Part shown: one piece after another, positions 11,328-20,843 of the stretch
How positions within the stretch are numbered: the stretch's first letter is position 1
How the letters are laid out: every line of letters starts with the position of its first letter
Assembly (NCBI RefSeq): GCF_902167145.1
Contig: NC_050099.1
Coordinates: 242,618,588-242,682,587 of the forward strand
DNA length: 64,000 nucleotides
Reading direction: 5' to 3'
Source of the DNA: Zea mays
Lineage: Eukaryota; Streptophyta; Magnoliopsida; Poales; Poaceae
Translations under genes and position numbers: made by a program
The notes under the pieces: generated by a model
What the model was told of the DNA's origin: nothing
Seen by the model: the letters and a program-made list of their open reading frames with translations, nothing else
Databases searched by the model: none

Positions 11328-14300
11328 TTGCAGGTTTATGCATCCGGGGGTTCAAGCTGGATTATCGACAGCGGATGCACAAACCATATGACGGGGGAGA
11401 AGAAGATGTTCACCTCCTACGTCAAGAATAAGGATTCCCAAGATTCAATTGTATTCGGTGATGGGAATCAAGGCAAGGTAAAAGGGTTAGGTAAAATTGC
11501 AATTTCAAATGAGCACTCAATTTCTAATGTGTTTTTAGTTGAGTCTCTGGGATATAACTTACTATCTGTTAGTCAATTATGCAACATGGGGTATAACTGT
11601 CTATTTACAAATGTAGATGTGTCTGTCTTTAGAAGAAGTGATGGTTCACTAGCTTTTAAGGGTGCATTAGACGGCAAACTTTACTTAGTTGATTTTGCAA
11701 AAGAAGAGGCCGGTCTAGATGCATGCTTAATAGCTAAGACTAGCATGGGCTGGCTGTGGCATCGCCGCTTAGCACATGTGGGAATGAAGAACCTTCACAA
11801 GCTTCTAAAGGGAGAACATGTGATAGGTTTAACTAACGTGCAATTCGAAAAGGATAGACCTTGTGCAGCTTGTCAAGCAGGTAAACAAGTGGGAGGAGCG
11901 CATCACAGCAAGAATGTGATGACCACTTCAAGACCCCTGGAGCTGCTGCATATGGACCTCTTCGGACCCGTAGCCTATCTGAGCATAGGAGGGAGTAAGT
12001 ATGGTCTAGTTATTGTTGATGACTTTTCCCGCTTCACTTGGGTGTTCTTTTTGCAGGATAAGTCTGAAACCCAAGGGACCCTCAAGCGCTTCCTCAGGAG
12101 AGCTCAAAATGAGTTTGAGCTCAAAGTGAAGAAGATAAGGAGCGACAACGGGTCCGAATTCAAGAACCTTCAAGTGGAGGAATTCCTTGAAGAGGAAGGG
12201 ATCAAGCACGAGTTCTCCGCTCCCTACACACCACAACAAAATGGTGTGGTAGAGAGGAAGAACAGGACGCTCATCGATATGGCGAGGACGATGCTAGGAG
12301 AGTACAAGACCCCCGAGTGCTTTTGGACGGAAGCCGTGAACACGGCTTGCCACGCCATCAACAGGGTCTACCTTCATCGTCTCCTCAAGAAGACGTCGTA
12401 TGAGCTTCTAACCGGTAACAAACCCAATGTATCCTACTTTCGTGTTTTTGGGAGCAAGTGCTACATTCTAGTGAAGAAGGGTAGAAATTCTAAATTTGCT
12501 CCCAAAGCAGTAGAAGGGTTTTTATTAGGTTATGACTCAAATACAAAGGCGTATAGAGTTTTCAACAAATCATCGGGTTTGGTTGAAGTCTCTAGCGACG
12601 TTGTATTTGATGAGACTAATGGCTCTCCAAGAGAGCAAGTTGTTGATTGTGATGATGTAGATGAAGAAGATGTTCCGACGGCCGCTATACGAACCATGGC
12701 GATTGGAGAAGTTCGGCCACAGGAACAAGATGAACAACATCAACCTTCTTCCTCAACTATGGTGCACCCCCCAACCCAAGATGACGAACAGGTACCTCAA
12801 GTGGAGGCGCGTGATCAAGGGGGAGCGCAAGATGTTCATGTGATGGAGGAAGAAGCGCAACCGGCACCTCCAACCCAAGTTCGAGCAATGATTCAAAGAG
12901 ATCATCCCGTTGACCAAATTCTGGGTGACATTAGCAAGGGAGTAACTACTCGATCTCGATTAGTTAATTTTTGTGAGCATTACTCCTTTGTCTCTTCTAT
13001 TGAGCCTTTCAGGGTAGAAGAGGCCTTGCTAGATCCGGACTGGGTGTTGGCCATGCAAGAGGAGTTAAACAACTTCAAGCGCAATGAAGTTTGGACACTG
13101 GTGCCTCGTCCCAAGCAAAACGTTGTGGGAACCAAGTGGGTGTTCCGCAACAAACAGGACGAGCACGGGGTGGTGACAAGAAACAAGGCTCGACTTGTGG
13201 CAAAAGGTTATGCCCAAGTCGCAGGTTTGGATTTCGAGGAGACTTTTGCTCCTGTGGCTAGGCTAGAATCAATTCGTATCTTGCTGGCATATGCCGCTCA
13301 TCATTCTTTCAGGTTGTACCAAATGGATGTGAAGAGCGCTTTCCTCAACGGGCCAATCAAGGAGGAGGTGTACGTGGAGCAACCCCCTGGCTTCGAGGAC
13401 GAACGGTACCCCGACCATGTGTGTAAGCTCTCTAAGGCGCTCTATGGACTTAAACAAGCCCCAAGAGCATGGTATGAATGCCTTAGAGACTTTCTAATTG
13501 TTAATGCTTTCAAAGTTGGGAAAGCCGATCCAACTCTTTTCACAAAGACATGTGATGGTGATTTGTTTGTGTGCCAAATTTATGTTGATGACATAATATT
13601 TGGTTCTACTAACCAAAAGTCTTGTGAAGAGTTTAGCAGGGTGATGACGCAGAAATTCGAGATGTCGATGATGGGCGAGTTGAACTACTTCCTTGGGTTC
13701 CAAGTGAAGCAACTCAAGGACGGCACCTTCATCTCCCAAACGAAGTACACGCAAGATCTGCTAAAGCGGTTTGGGATGAAGGACGCCAAGCCCGCAAAGA
13801 CTCCGATGGGAACCGACGGACACACCGACCTCAACAAAGGAGGTAAGTCTGTTGATCAAAAAGCATACCGGTCAATGATAGGGTCATTACTTTATTTATG
13901 TGCTAGTAGACCGGATATTATGCTTAGCGTATGCATGTGTGCTAGATATCAATCCGTTCCTAAGGAGTGTCACTTAGTGGCGGTGAAGCGAATTCTGAGA
14001 TATTTAGTTGCTACGCCTTGCTTCGGGCTCTGGTATCCAAAGGGGTCTACCTTTGACTTAGTTGGATACTCAGATTCCGACTATGCTGGATGTAAGGTCG
14101 ATAGGAAGAGTACATCAGGGACGTGCCAATTCTTAGGAAGGTCCCTGGTGTCATGGAACTCTAAGAAACAAACCTCCGTTGCCCTATCCACCGCTGAGGC
14201 CGAGTACGTTGCCGCAGGACAGTGTTGTGCGCAACTACTTTGGATGAGGCAAACCCTCCGGGACTTTGGCTACAATCTGAGCAAAGTCCCACTCCTATGT

Positions 14301-14534
14301 GATAATGAGAGTGCTATCCGCATGGCGGAAAATCCTGTTGAGCACAGCCGCACAAAGCACATAGACATCCGGCATCACTTTTTGAGAGACCACCAGCAAA
14401 AGGGGGATATCGAAGTGTTTCATGTTAGCACCGAGAACCAGCTAGCCGATATCTTTACCAAGCCTCTAGATGAGAAGACCTTTTGCAGGCTGCGTAGTGA
14501 GCTAAATGTCTTAGATTCGCGGAACTTAGATTGA
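11328..14534 (+). CDS. pol: Pol polyprotein (PR-IN-RT-RNase H) of the young Sirevirus
   Basis: Open frame of 1068 codons. In order: protease with catalytic D14-S-G; GAG-pre-integrase HHCC zinc region ([13 protein letters not shown] ... CAACQAGKQ); integrase core with catalytic D210, D273 and E309 (D-35-E); RT with [18 protein letters not shown] and the YVDD box at residues 752-755 (13581-13592); and RNase H with [19 protein letters not shown] and [10 protein letters not shown] before RT defines Ty1/copia. All key residues are present and no stop interrupts the frame. The listed start is only the first Met of the open frame. Expression probably needs a +1 shift or splicing relative to gag, whose stop is at 11318-11320. 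Processing would yield the enzymes for reverse transcription and integration. Confidence 0.95.
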   Translation: MQVYASGGSSWIIDSGCTNHMTGEKKMFTSYVKNKDSQDSIVFGDGNQGKVKGLGKIAISNEHSISNVFLVESLGYNLLSVSQLCNMGYNCLFTNVDVSVFRRSDGSLAFKGALDGKLYLVDFAKEEAGLDACLIAKTSMGWLWHRRLAHVGMKNLHKLLKGEHVIGLTNVQFEKDRPCAACQAGKQVGGAHHSKNVMTTSRPLELLHMDLFGPVAYLSIGGSKYGLVIVDDFSRFTWVFFLQDKSETQGTLKRFLRRAQNEFELKVKKIRSDNGSEFKNLQVEEFLEEEGIKHEFSAPYTPQQNGVVERKNRTLIDMARTMLGEYKTPECFWTEAVNTACHAINRVYLHRLLKKTSYELLTGNKPNVSYFRVFGSKCYILVKKGRNSKFAPKAVEGFLLGYDSNTKAYRVFNKSSGLVEVSSDVVFDETNGSPREQVVDCDDVDEEDVPTAAIRTMAIGEVRPQEQDEQHQPSSSTMVHPPTQDDEQVPQVEARDQGGAQDVHVMEEEAQPAPPTQVRAMIQRDHPVDQILGDISKGVTTRSRLVNFCEHYSFVSSIEPFRVEEALLDPDWVLAMQEELNNFKRNEVWTLVPRPKQNVVGTKWVFRNKQDEHGVVTRNKARLVAKGYAQVAGLDFEETFAPVARLESIRILLAYAAHHSFRLYQMDVKSAFLNGPIKEEVYVEQPPGFEDERYPDHVCKLSKALYGLKQAPRAWYECLRDFLIVNAFKVGKADPTLFTKTCDGDLFVCQIYVDDIIFGSTNQKSCEEFSRVMTQKFEMSMMGELNYFLGFQVKQLKDGTFISQTKYTQDLLKRFGMKDAKPAKTPMGTDGHTDLNKGGKSVDQKAYRSMIGSLLYLCASRPDIMLSVCMCARYQSVPKECHLVAVKRILRYLVATPCFGLWYPKGSTFDLVGYSDSDYAGCKVDRKSTSGTCQFLGRSLVSWNSKKQTSVALSTAEAEYVAAGQCCAQLLWMRQTLRDFGYNLSKVPLLCDNESAIRMAENPVEHSRTKHIDIRHHFLRDHQQKGDIEVFHVSTENQLADIFTKPLDEKTFCRLRSELNVLDSRNLD

Positions 14535-15317
14535 ATTGTAGCATACATATGTTTATGTTTTTGATCATGTTCATTCTGCATTTTGTTGCCTATTGTGGTG
14601 CTCAAGTTGTACAAACACTCCCTGGACCTCACAAGTCTGTTGCAAAGTGATGCACATGTTTAGGGGGAGATGTGTTACAACTTGACCCTTTGAGACTAAC
14701 CATATGTTTGAGTTTGCTTGATTTAGTCTCGAAGGAGAATTGAAAGGGAAAGGTGGACTTGGACCAATGAAAGACTTCCACTGCACTCCGATGAGAGGGT
14801 AACTTATTCCAAGTCCATCTCGTGAACTCTTATTGCTATTTGATCTTAATTGAAGATTTTGGTGAGGCAATGGGGTTAAAGGGCCACGATTGATCCCGTT
14901 TTGGTGCTTGATGCCAAAGGGGGAGAAAATAAAGGCCAAAGCAATAAATGGATCAGCTACCACTTGAGAAATTTTGAGAAGTAGTAGAGCTTTTTGTTTT
15001 GTCAAAACACTCTTATTGTCTCTTGTGTCGAAAGTTGGCTTCTTGTGGGGAGAAGTAGTGATTATGTGAAAAAGGGGGAGTTTTTGAAATCTTTGATCAA
15101 TCTCTTTTGGAATGACTCTCTTTATGGTTCAACATGTGTGTTTGACTTAGAGATAGAGATTTGAGTTTGATTTGCAAAAACAAACCAAGTGGTGGCAAAG
15201 GATGATCCATATATGCCAAAATTGAATAAAACTCAAATTTGTTTTATTTGAAGTGATTTTGCACTTGTTCTAGTTGCTTTATGATGTGTTGGCATAAATC
15301 ACCAAAAAGGGGGAGAT
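14535..15317 (+). other. Sirevirus 3' untranslated tract with several polypurine motifs
   Basis: About 780 bp without an ORF, so no envelope-like gene. Four AGGGGGAG-type purine runs occur at about 14670, 14930, 15071 and 15304. The last abuts the 3' LTR and is the plus-strand primer. Multiple polypurine copies are a reported Sirevirus hallmark. Confidence 0.8.
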
Positions 15318-16567
15318 TGAAAGGGAAATGTGCCCTTGGGCCATTTCTAAGTATTTTGGTGATTGAGTGCAAACACAAGTGCTTAAATGTGAATCTATGC
15401 CATGGATGAACAAAGTGGAAATCACAAGTAAAGGTATGTTTCTAAGCCTTAGTACATTGGTTTTGTGTACTAATATATTTGTCTAAGTGTTAGAAACAGA
15501 GAGAAGGAGAAAAGGAGAATGTTGGCTGTGTACAGCCAACAGGCTGTTTTGGTCTGGGGCACCGGACTGTCCGGTGGTGCACCGGACAGTGTCCGGTGCG
15601 CCAGGCTGCCTCGGCCTAAAGACGCCACTCTCGGGAATTTGCCGACGGCGTACGGCTAAAATTCACCGGACTGTCCGGTGTGCACCGGACTGTCCGGTGA
15701 GCCATCGGTCGGCCGAGCCAACGTTCGGCCGCGGAATCTGCGCGCGACACGTGGTCTGGCCAACGGTCGGAAGGAGGCACCGGACTGTCCGGTGTGCACC
15801 GGACTGTCCGGTGCGCCAGATCTGCAACGGTCGGCTGCGCCTGTTAAGGAAAGGAATCGGGCACCGGACAGTGTCCGGTGTGCACCGGACTGTCCGGTGC
15901 GCCCGATGACAGAAGGCAAGGATGGCCTTCCAGATTTGTTCTCAACGGCTCCTAGCTGCCTTGGGGCTATAAAAGGGACCCCTAGGCGCATGGAGGAGTA
16001 TACCAAGCATTCCTACAACATTCCTAAGCACCAAGACATCGATTCCACGCATTTGATTCATCGTGATAGCATCTAGAGCTCTTGTTGAGTTGTGAACTCA
16101 TTGAGTTGTGTTGCGAGCTCTTGTTGCGACTTGTGTGCGTGTTGTTGCTCTGATTTTGAGTCTTGTGTGCGTTGCTAGTTCCCTCCTTACTCCGTATTTC
16201 TTTGTGAATCTCAAGTGTAAGGGCGAGAGGCTCCAAAGTTGTGGAGATTCCTCGCAAACGGGATATTGAGAAGAAAAGCATAACGCTGTGGTATTCAAGT
16301 TGATCATTGGATCACTTGAGAGGAGTTGAGTGCAACTCTCGTCCGTTGGGACGCCACAACGTGGAGTAGGCAAGTTTTTGTACTTGGCCGAACCACGGGA
16401 TAAATCACTGTGTCTTCTCTGTGTTGAACTTCTTGTGATTGTCTTTGTGTGCAAGATCTTCTCTCTAGCCACTTGGCATTAACTGTGCTAACAATTAACC
16501 AAGTTTTTGTGGCTATAAGTTTAAGTTTTACAGGATCACCTATTCACCCCCCCTCTAGGTGCTCTCA
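15318..16567 (+). repeat. 3' LTR of the young Sirevirus (1250 bp)
   Basis: Same TG...CA ends, palindrome cluster and TATAAAA as the 5' LTR. It has one rather than two copies of CAACGGTCGG near 15823-15835. It is followed by the target duplication TTGGT at 16568-16572. Confidence 0.96.
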
Positions 16568-16572
16568 TTGGT

Positions 16573-19161
16573 CGAAGGTGATGGGCTTGTCAGACCAGTC
16601 TAGGTAGACTGGCGCCGCCACCTTCACCGAGCAGACCTCCCGGCGCTCTTGTTTGCGGTGCCGAGCCGAGGCATTCGCCGCTTGCCCGCCGTAGATCATG
16701 AAGCAGTCGCGGACCTCGGGGAACTCTCCTGCTTGGTGATCTTCCTTCTTGTCATCGTCGCGGGCCCTGCCACCCTCTGCAGGTGGCCCGGACCTGTGGA
16801 AGTGGCGCCGAAGCATGACGCACTCCTCAAGGGTGTGCTTGACGGGCCCCTGATGATAGGGGCACGGCTCCTTGAGCATCTTGTCAAAGAGGTTGGCACC
16901 TCCGGGGGGTTTCCGAGGGTTCTTGTACTCGGCAGCGGCGACAAGGTCCGCGTCGGCGGCGTCGTGTTTCGCCTGCGACTTCTTCTTGCCTTTCTTCTTG
17001 GCGCCGCGCTGAGTTGACGCCTCGGGAGCATCTTCCGATGGGCGGCCCTGGGGCTGCTTGTCCTTTCGGAAGATAGCCTCGACCGCCTCCTGGCCAGAGG
17101 CGAACTTGGTGGCGATGTCCATCAGCTCGCTCGCCCTGGTGGGGGTCTTGCGACCCAACTTGCTCACCAGGTCGCGGCAAGTGGTGCCGGCGAGGAACGC
17201 GCCGATGACATCCGAGTCAGTGATGTTGGGCAGCTCGGTGCGCTGCTTCGAAAATCGCCGGATGTAGTCCCGGAGAGACTCTCCCGGCTACTGCCGGCAG
17301 CTTCGGAGGTCCCAGGAGTTCCCGGGGCGCACGTACGTGCCCTAGAAATTGCCGGCGAAGGCTTGGACTAGGTCGTCCCAGTTGGAGATCTGCCCCGGAG
17401 GCAGGTGTTCCAACCAGGCGCGAGCGGTGTCGGAGAGGAACAGGGGGAGGTTGCGGATGATGAGGTTGTCGTCGTCCGTTCCACCCAGTTGGCAGGCCAG
17501 ACGGTAGTCCGCGAGCCATAGTTCCGGTCTCGTCTCCCCCGAGTACTTTGTGATAGTAGTCGGGGGTCGGAACCGGGTCGGGAACGGTGCCCGTCGGATG
17601 GCCCGGCTGAAGGCCTGCGGACCGGGCGGTTCGGGCGAGGGACTCCGATCCTCCCCGCTGTCGTAGCGTCCCCCACGCCTGGGGTGATAGCCTCGGCGCA
17701 CCCTCTCGTCGAGGTGGGCCCGGCGGTCGCGATGATGGTGCTCGTTGCCGAGGCGGCCCGGGGCCGCAGGCGCGGTGTTGCGCGTGCGCTCGGTGTAGAC
17801 TGAGGCTTCCCGCATGAATCGGGAAGTCGCGGCATGAGGTTCCGAGGGGTATCCTTGCCTTCGGGAGGCAGAGCTCTCGGCCCGTCGGACCGCGGAGCCT
17901 TCCAGGAGATTCTTGAGCTCCCCCTGGATTCGCCGACCCTCGGTGGTGGATGGCTCCGGCATCGCGCGGAGGAGCATCGCTGCTGCAGCCAGGTTCTGGC
18001 CGACGCCACTAGATGTAGGTGGCGGCCTGACCCTGGCGTCGTCGGCGACGCAGTGCTGGAAGCCCTGGGGCAGGTGACGTATTTCTCCGGCCGAGGGTTG
18101 GCCCGCCCATGCCTGCCCGACGTCCCGGCGGATTGGCTCAAGCTCTCCTGCTCCCTCGTCGAACCTGGCCTGCGCCCCGCGGACTTGCTCGAGCTGTGGG
18201 TCGTGACCCCCCGCCGGAACGGGGACCACAACTAGCTCCCGTGGGATGTCAGCGCGAGGCACCGGCCTAGGGAGATCACCGTCCTCCGGCATGCCGAGAT
18301 GATTGCCTTCGGAGGGACCCCCTAGATCGACGTGGAAACATTCGCGGCTTGGGCCGCAGTCCTCGTTGTCGAGGCTGCGGCTACCGTCGGAACAGTCGGA
18401 GAGGCAGGAGTCACATGCGATCATGAAGTCCCGCATGGCACTGGGGTTGCCAAGTCCAGAGAAATCCCAACAGATGCTGGGGTCGTCGTCTTCCTCGGAC
18501 CCAGAGGGCCCGTAGGTCGAGACGTCCGTCAACCGGTCCCAAGGCGACCGCATGCGAAACCCCAGAGGGTTTGAACTCGCCTCTACGAGAGCGTCCGCCA
18601 GAGCGAGGTCGCTAGGCGGGTTGAGGCTGAATCCAAATGACGTAGGATGGGAATCGGTCGGTACCTTTCGGTCGACGAGCGGCGACATAGTCACGTCGGG
18701 GACTGATTGCACCATCGTCTCAGGTACGAGGGTGACGTCCAGCAAGCTCTCCGCGAGCGCGCTGGCGTCGTCCGCTTGCTCGGGATTGGCGTGTCACGGG
18801 GAGATGGCACTCGTCTTCGTCTCAGGCGCGAAGTCGATACCCGGTGCGCCCTCATTGGGATGCTGGAGCTGTCGACTCGCTCGACAGCCGACGAGGCGCT
18901 GCCTCCTGCTTGGCCTTGGTTGCCCTGCCTTCGCCTCCGCCGACAGGGAAGAAGGCGGGACGAGCTCGAAGATTGTTCTTCCGCCATGCGGGGAAGACGT
19001 CGTCGATTCCGCCGCCGGCGGGCGGGCTGTCGGCCGCCATTGTCGTTGTCGCACGGCGGTGGAAGGAGCATCATGTCGTAGCTGCCGTCGAGGGACATGA
19101 ACTCAAGACTCCCGAAACGGAGCACCGTCCCGGGTTGGAGAGGTTGCTGGAGACTGCCCAT
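16573..19161 (-). pseudogene. gag: Huck-like gag (broken by stops and a frameshift)
   Basis: The minus-strand frame probably starts near 19161 (MGSLQQPLQPGTVLRFGSLE). It shifts frame around 19050-19100 and then stays in one frame to 16573, where the young Sirevirus interrupts it. It contains a long charged, disordered N-terminal part and the retrotransposon Gag domain (YSGETRPELWLADYRLAC ... ARAWLEHLPPGQISNWDDL ... FAGNF, continuing RDYIRRFSKQRTELP). A Cys/His-containing tail (CPYHQGPVKHTLEECVML) follows and leads into the protease at 7643. In-frame stops lie at 18794-18796 (TGA), 17342-17344 and 17288-17290 (both TAG). The TAGs sit where Gln is expected from flanking sequence. Gag would form the particle. 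Confidence 0.85.
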
Positions 19162-19203
19162 CTGGAGCTTGACGGGAAGCTGTTCGTCAACACGCAGCAG
19201 GCC

Positions 19204-19221
19204 CCTCCATGGCGCGCTAAC
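19204..19221 (-). other. Primer-binding region of the Huck-like element
   Basis: Directly after the LTR end (minus-strand ...CGCCGACA) the minus strand reads GTTAGCGCGCCATGGAGG. This is the place of the tRNA primer site. I do not assign the tRNA from sequence alone. Confidence 0.6.
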
Positions 19222-19525
19222 TGTCGGCGTTTCGAGACCGGGGGGTCCCTCGGGCCGACGAGTGAGTGTCGCCGCGTGCCCCAGCCCAGATGGGTCGAGC
19301 GCGAGGGCGAGCGCGAAGGGGGGAAGAAGCGTGGCGGCCGGAGACCGGCGTGAGAGAGGTGGGAATCCCGCGGCCTTCGTGTTCGTCCCGCGCCCAGGTC
19401 GGGTGCGCTTGCAGTAGGGGGTTACAAGCGTCCACGCGGGAGAGGGAAGCGAGCGGCCCCAAGAGAGCGCCTGTCTCGTCCTCGTCCCCGCGCGGCCAAC
19501 CCTCTCTAAGAGGGCCCTGGTCCTT

Positions 19526-19534
19526 CCTTTTATA
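19526..19534 (-). promoter_or_regulatory. TATA box of the Huck-like LTR
   Basis: The minus strand reads TATAAAAGG, about 310 bases before the LTR end. It is the only good TATA match in the right orientation. Confidence 0.6.
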
Positions 19535-20062
19535 GGCGTAAGGAGAGGATCCAGGTGTACAATGGGGGGTGTAACAGAGTGCTACATGTCTAGCGGGGGA
19601 GAGCTAGCGCCCTAAGTACATGCCGATGTGGCAGCCGGAGAGATTTTGGCACCCAGCTGGTGTGATGTCGTGGCCGTCGGAGGAGCGATGGAGCCTGGCG
19701 GAGGGACAGCTGTCGGAGCGGTTGGGTCCTTGCTGACGTCCTCTTGCTTCCGTAAGGGGGCTGAGAGCCGCCGTCGTCACAGAGCATGCGGGGCGCCATC
19801 ATTGCCTATCTGGCGGAGCTAGCCAGATGGGACACTGGTCTTGTTCCCTGCGGCCCGAGTCAGCTCGGGGTAGGGTGATGATGGCGCCTCCTATTGACGT
19901 GGCGAGCCTGTGCCCTAGGTTGGGCGATGTGGAGGCTCCTCCGAAGCCGAGGTCGAGTCTGTCTTCCACGGCCGAGGCCGAGTCCGTGCCCCTGGGTCGG
20001 GCGAGGCGGAGGTTGTCGGCAGAGGCCAGGGCGGAGTCCGAGCCCTGGGGTTGGGCAAAGCG

Positions 20063-20342
20063 GAGTTCGTCGTCTTCTGGGGCTGAGCCTGAGTCCGAGC
20101 CCTGGGTCGGGCGGAGTGGAGTTCGTCGTCTTCCGGGACTTAGCCCGAGTCCGAGCCCTGGGTCGGGCGGAGCGGAGTTCACCGTCTTCCGGGGCTTAGC
20201 CCGAGTCCGAGCCCTGGGTCGGGCGGAGCGGAGTTCGTCGTCTTCCGGGACTTAGCCCGAGTCCGAGCCCTGGGTCGGGCGGAGCGGAGTTCACCGTCTT
20301 CCGGGGCTTAGCCCGAGTCCGAGCCCTGGGTCGGGCGGAGCG
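20063..20342 (-). repeat. Five-copy 56-bp tandem array in the Huck LTR
   Basis: Units begin at 20063, 20119, 20175, 20231 and 20287, each starting GAGTTC(G/A)(T/C)CGTCTTC on the plus strand. From the second copy on, copies alternate GTCGTCTTCCGGGACTT and ACCGTCTTCCGGGGCTT. That pattern suggests duplication of a 112-bp double unit. A degenerate partial unit precedes it. Confidence 0.9.
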
Positions 20343-20843
20343 GAGTTTCCTATGGTGCCTTTGGCAGGGCCTGACTGCCTGTCAGTCTCACTCTGTCAGG
20401 TGACACTGCAGTCGGAGTGGCGCAGGCGGCGCTGTCCTTCTGTCAGGCCGGTCAGTGGAGCGGCGAAGTGACGGCGGTCACTTCGACTCTGCCGGAGGGC
20501 GCGCGTCAGGATAAAGGTGTCAGGCTACCTTTGCATTAAATGCTCCTGCGACTTGGTCGGTCGGTGCGGCGATTTAGTCAGGGTTGCTTCTTAGCGAAGG
20601 CAGGGCCTCGGGCGAGCCGGAGATATGTTCGCCGTCGGAGGGGGGGCCTCGGGCGAGACGGAAATCCTCCGGGGTCGGCTGCCCTGTTCCGAGGCTAGGC
20701 TCGGGCGAGGCGTGATCGAGTCACTCGAATGGACTGATCCCTGACTTAATCGCACCCATCAGGCCTTAGCAGCTTTATGCTGATGGGGGTTACCAGCTGA
20801 GAATTAGGAGTCTTGAGGGTACCCCTAATTATGGTCCCCGACA

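Larger units (their letters stand above)
7644..16567 (+). mobile_element. Young, complete Ji/Opie-like Sirevirus (Ty1/copia), TSD TTGGT
   Basis: The element is bounded by two almost identical LTRs starting TGAAAGGGAAATGTGCCC and ending CTAGGTGCTCTCA. It is flanked by a perfect 5-bp duplication TTGGT at 7639-7643 and 16568-16572. It contains an initiator-Met-type primer site, an open gag (788 codons), an open pol (1068 codons) and a polypurine tract against the 3' LTR. It interrupts the Huck between gag and protease. The LTRs differ by two substitutions (8059/15733 and 8211/15875) and one 10-bp tandem duplication. That implies a recent insertion, and nothing visible rules out mobility. The Ji versus Opie assignment is not secure. 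Confidence 0.95.
1..20843 (-). mobile_element. Huck-like Ty3/gypsy (Tat-lineage) LTR retrotransposon, 3' LTR outside window
   Basis: Read on the minus strand the order is 5' LTR (19222-20843), primer-binding region, gag, protease, RT, RNase H, integrase, then a long 3' non-coding tract down to position 1. Without the nested copia element, about 11.9 kb is present. One more LTR of 1.6 kb would give about 13.5 kb, the size I expect for Huck. The LTR start TGTCGGGGACCATAATTAGG and the Gag/Pol motifs suggest Huck; this name is from memory. The element landed inside copia element B. The expected 5-bp target duplication reads ATTAG (20844-20848) on the right; the left copy is outside. At least eight premature stops and a pol frameshift make it a dead copy. 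Confidence 0.85.
19222..20843 (-). repeat. 5' LTR of the Huck-like element (1622 bp)
   Basis: On the minus strand it begins TGTCGGGGACCATAATTAGG and ends CGAAACGCCGACA, with perfect TGTCGG/CCGACA ends. It carries a TATA box (TATAAAAGG on the minus strand, plus 19526-19534) and an internal 56-bp tandem array. Confidence 0.92.

Noticed and set aside
14535..15317. Envelope-like ORF expected in some Sireviruses
   Set aside because: No ORF of adequate length on the element strand.
20829..20843. Final codons of the element B Gag frame
   Set aside because: They are translated from the Huck LTR and do not belong to Gag.
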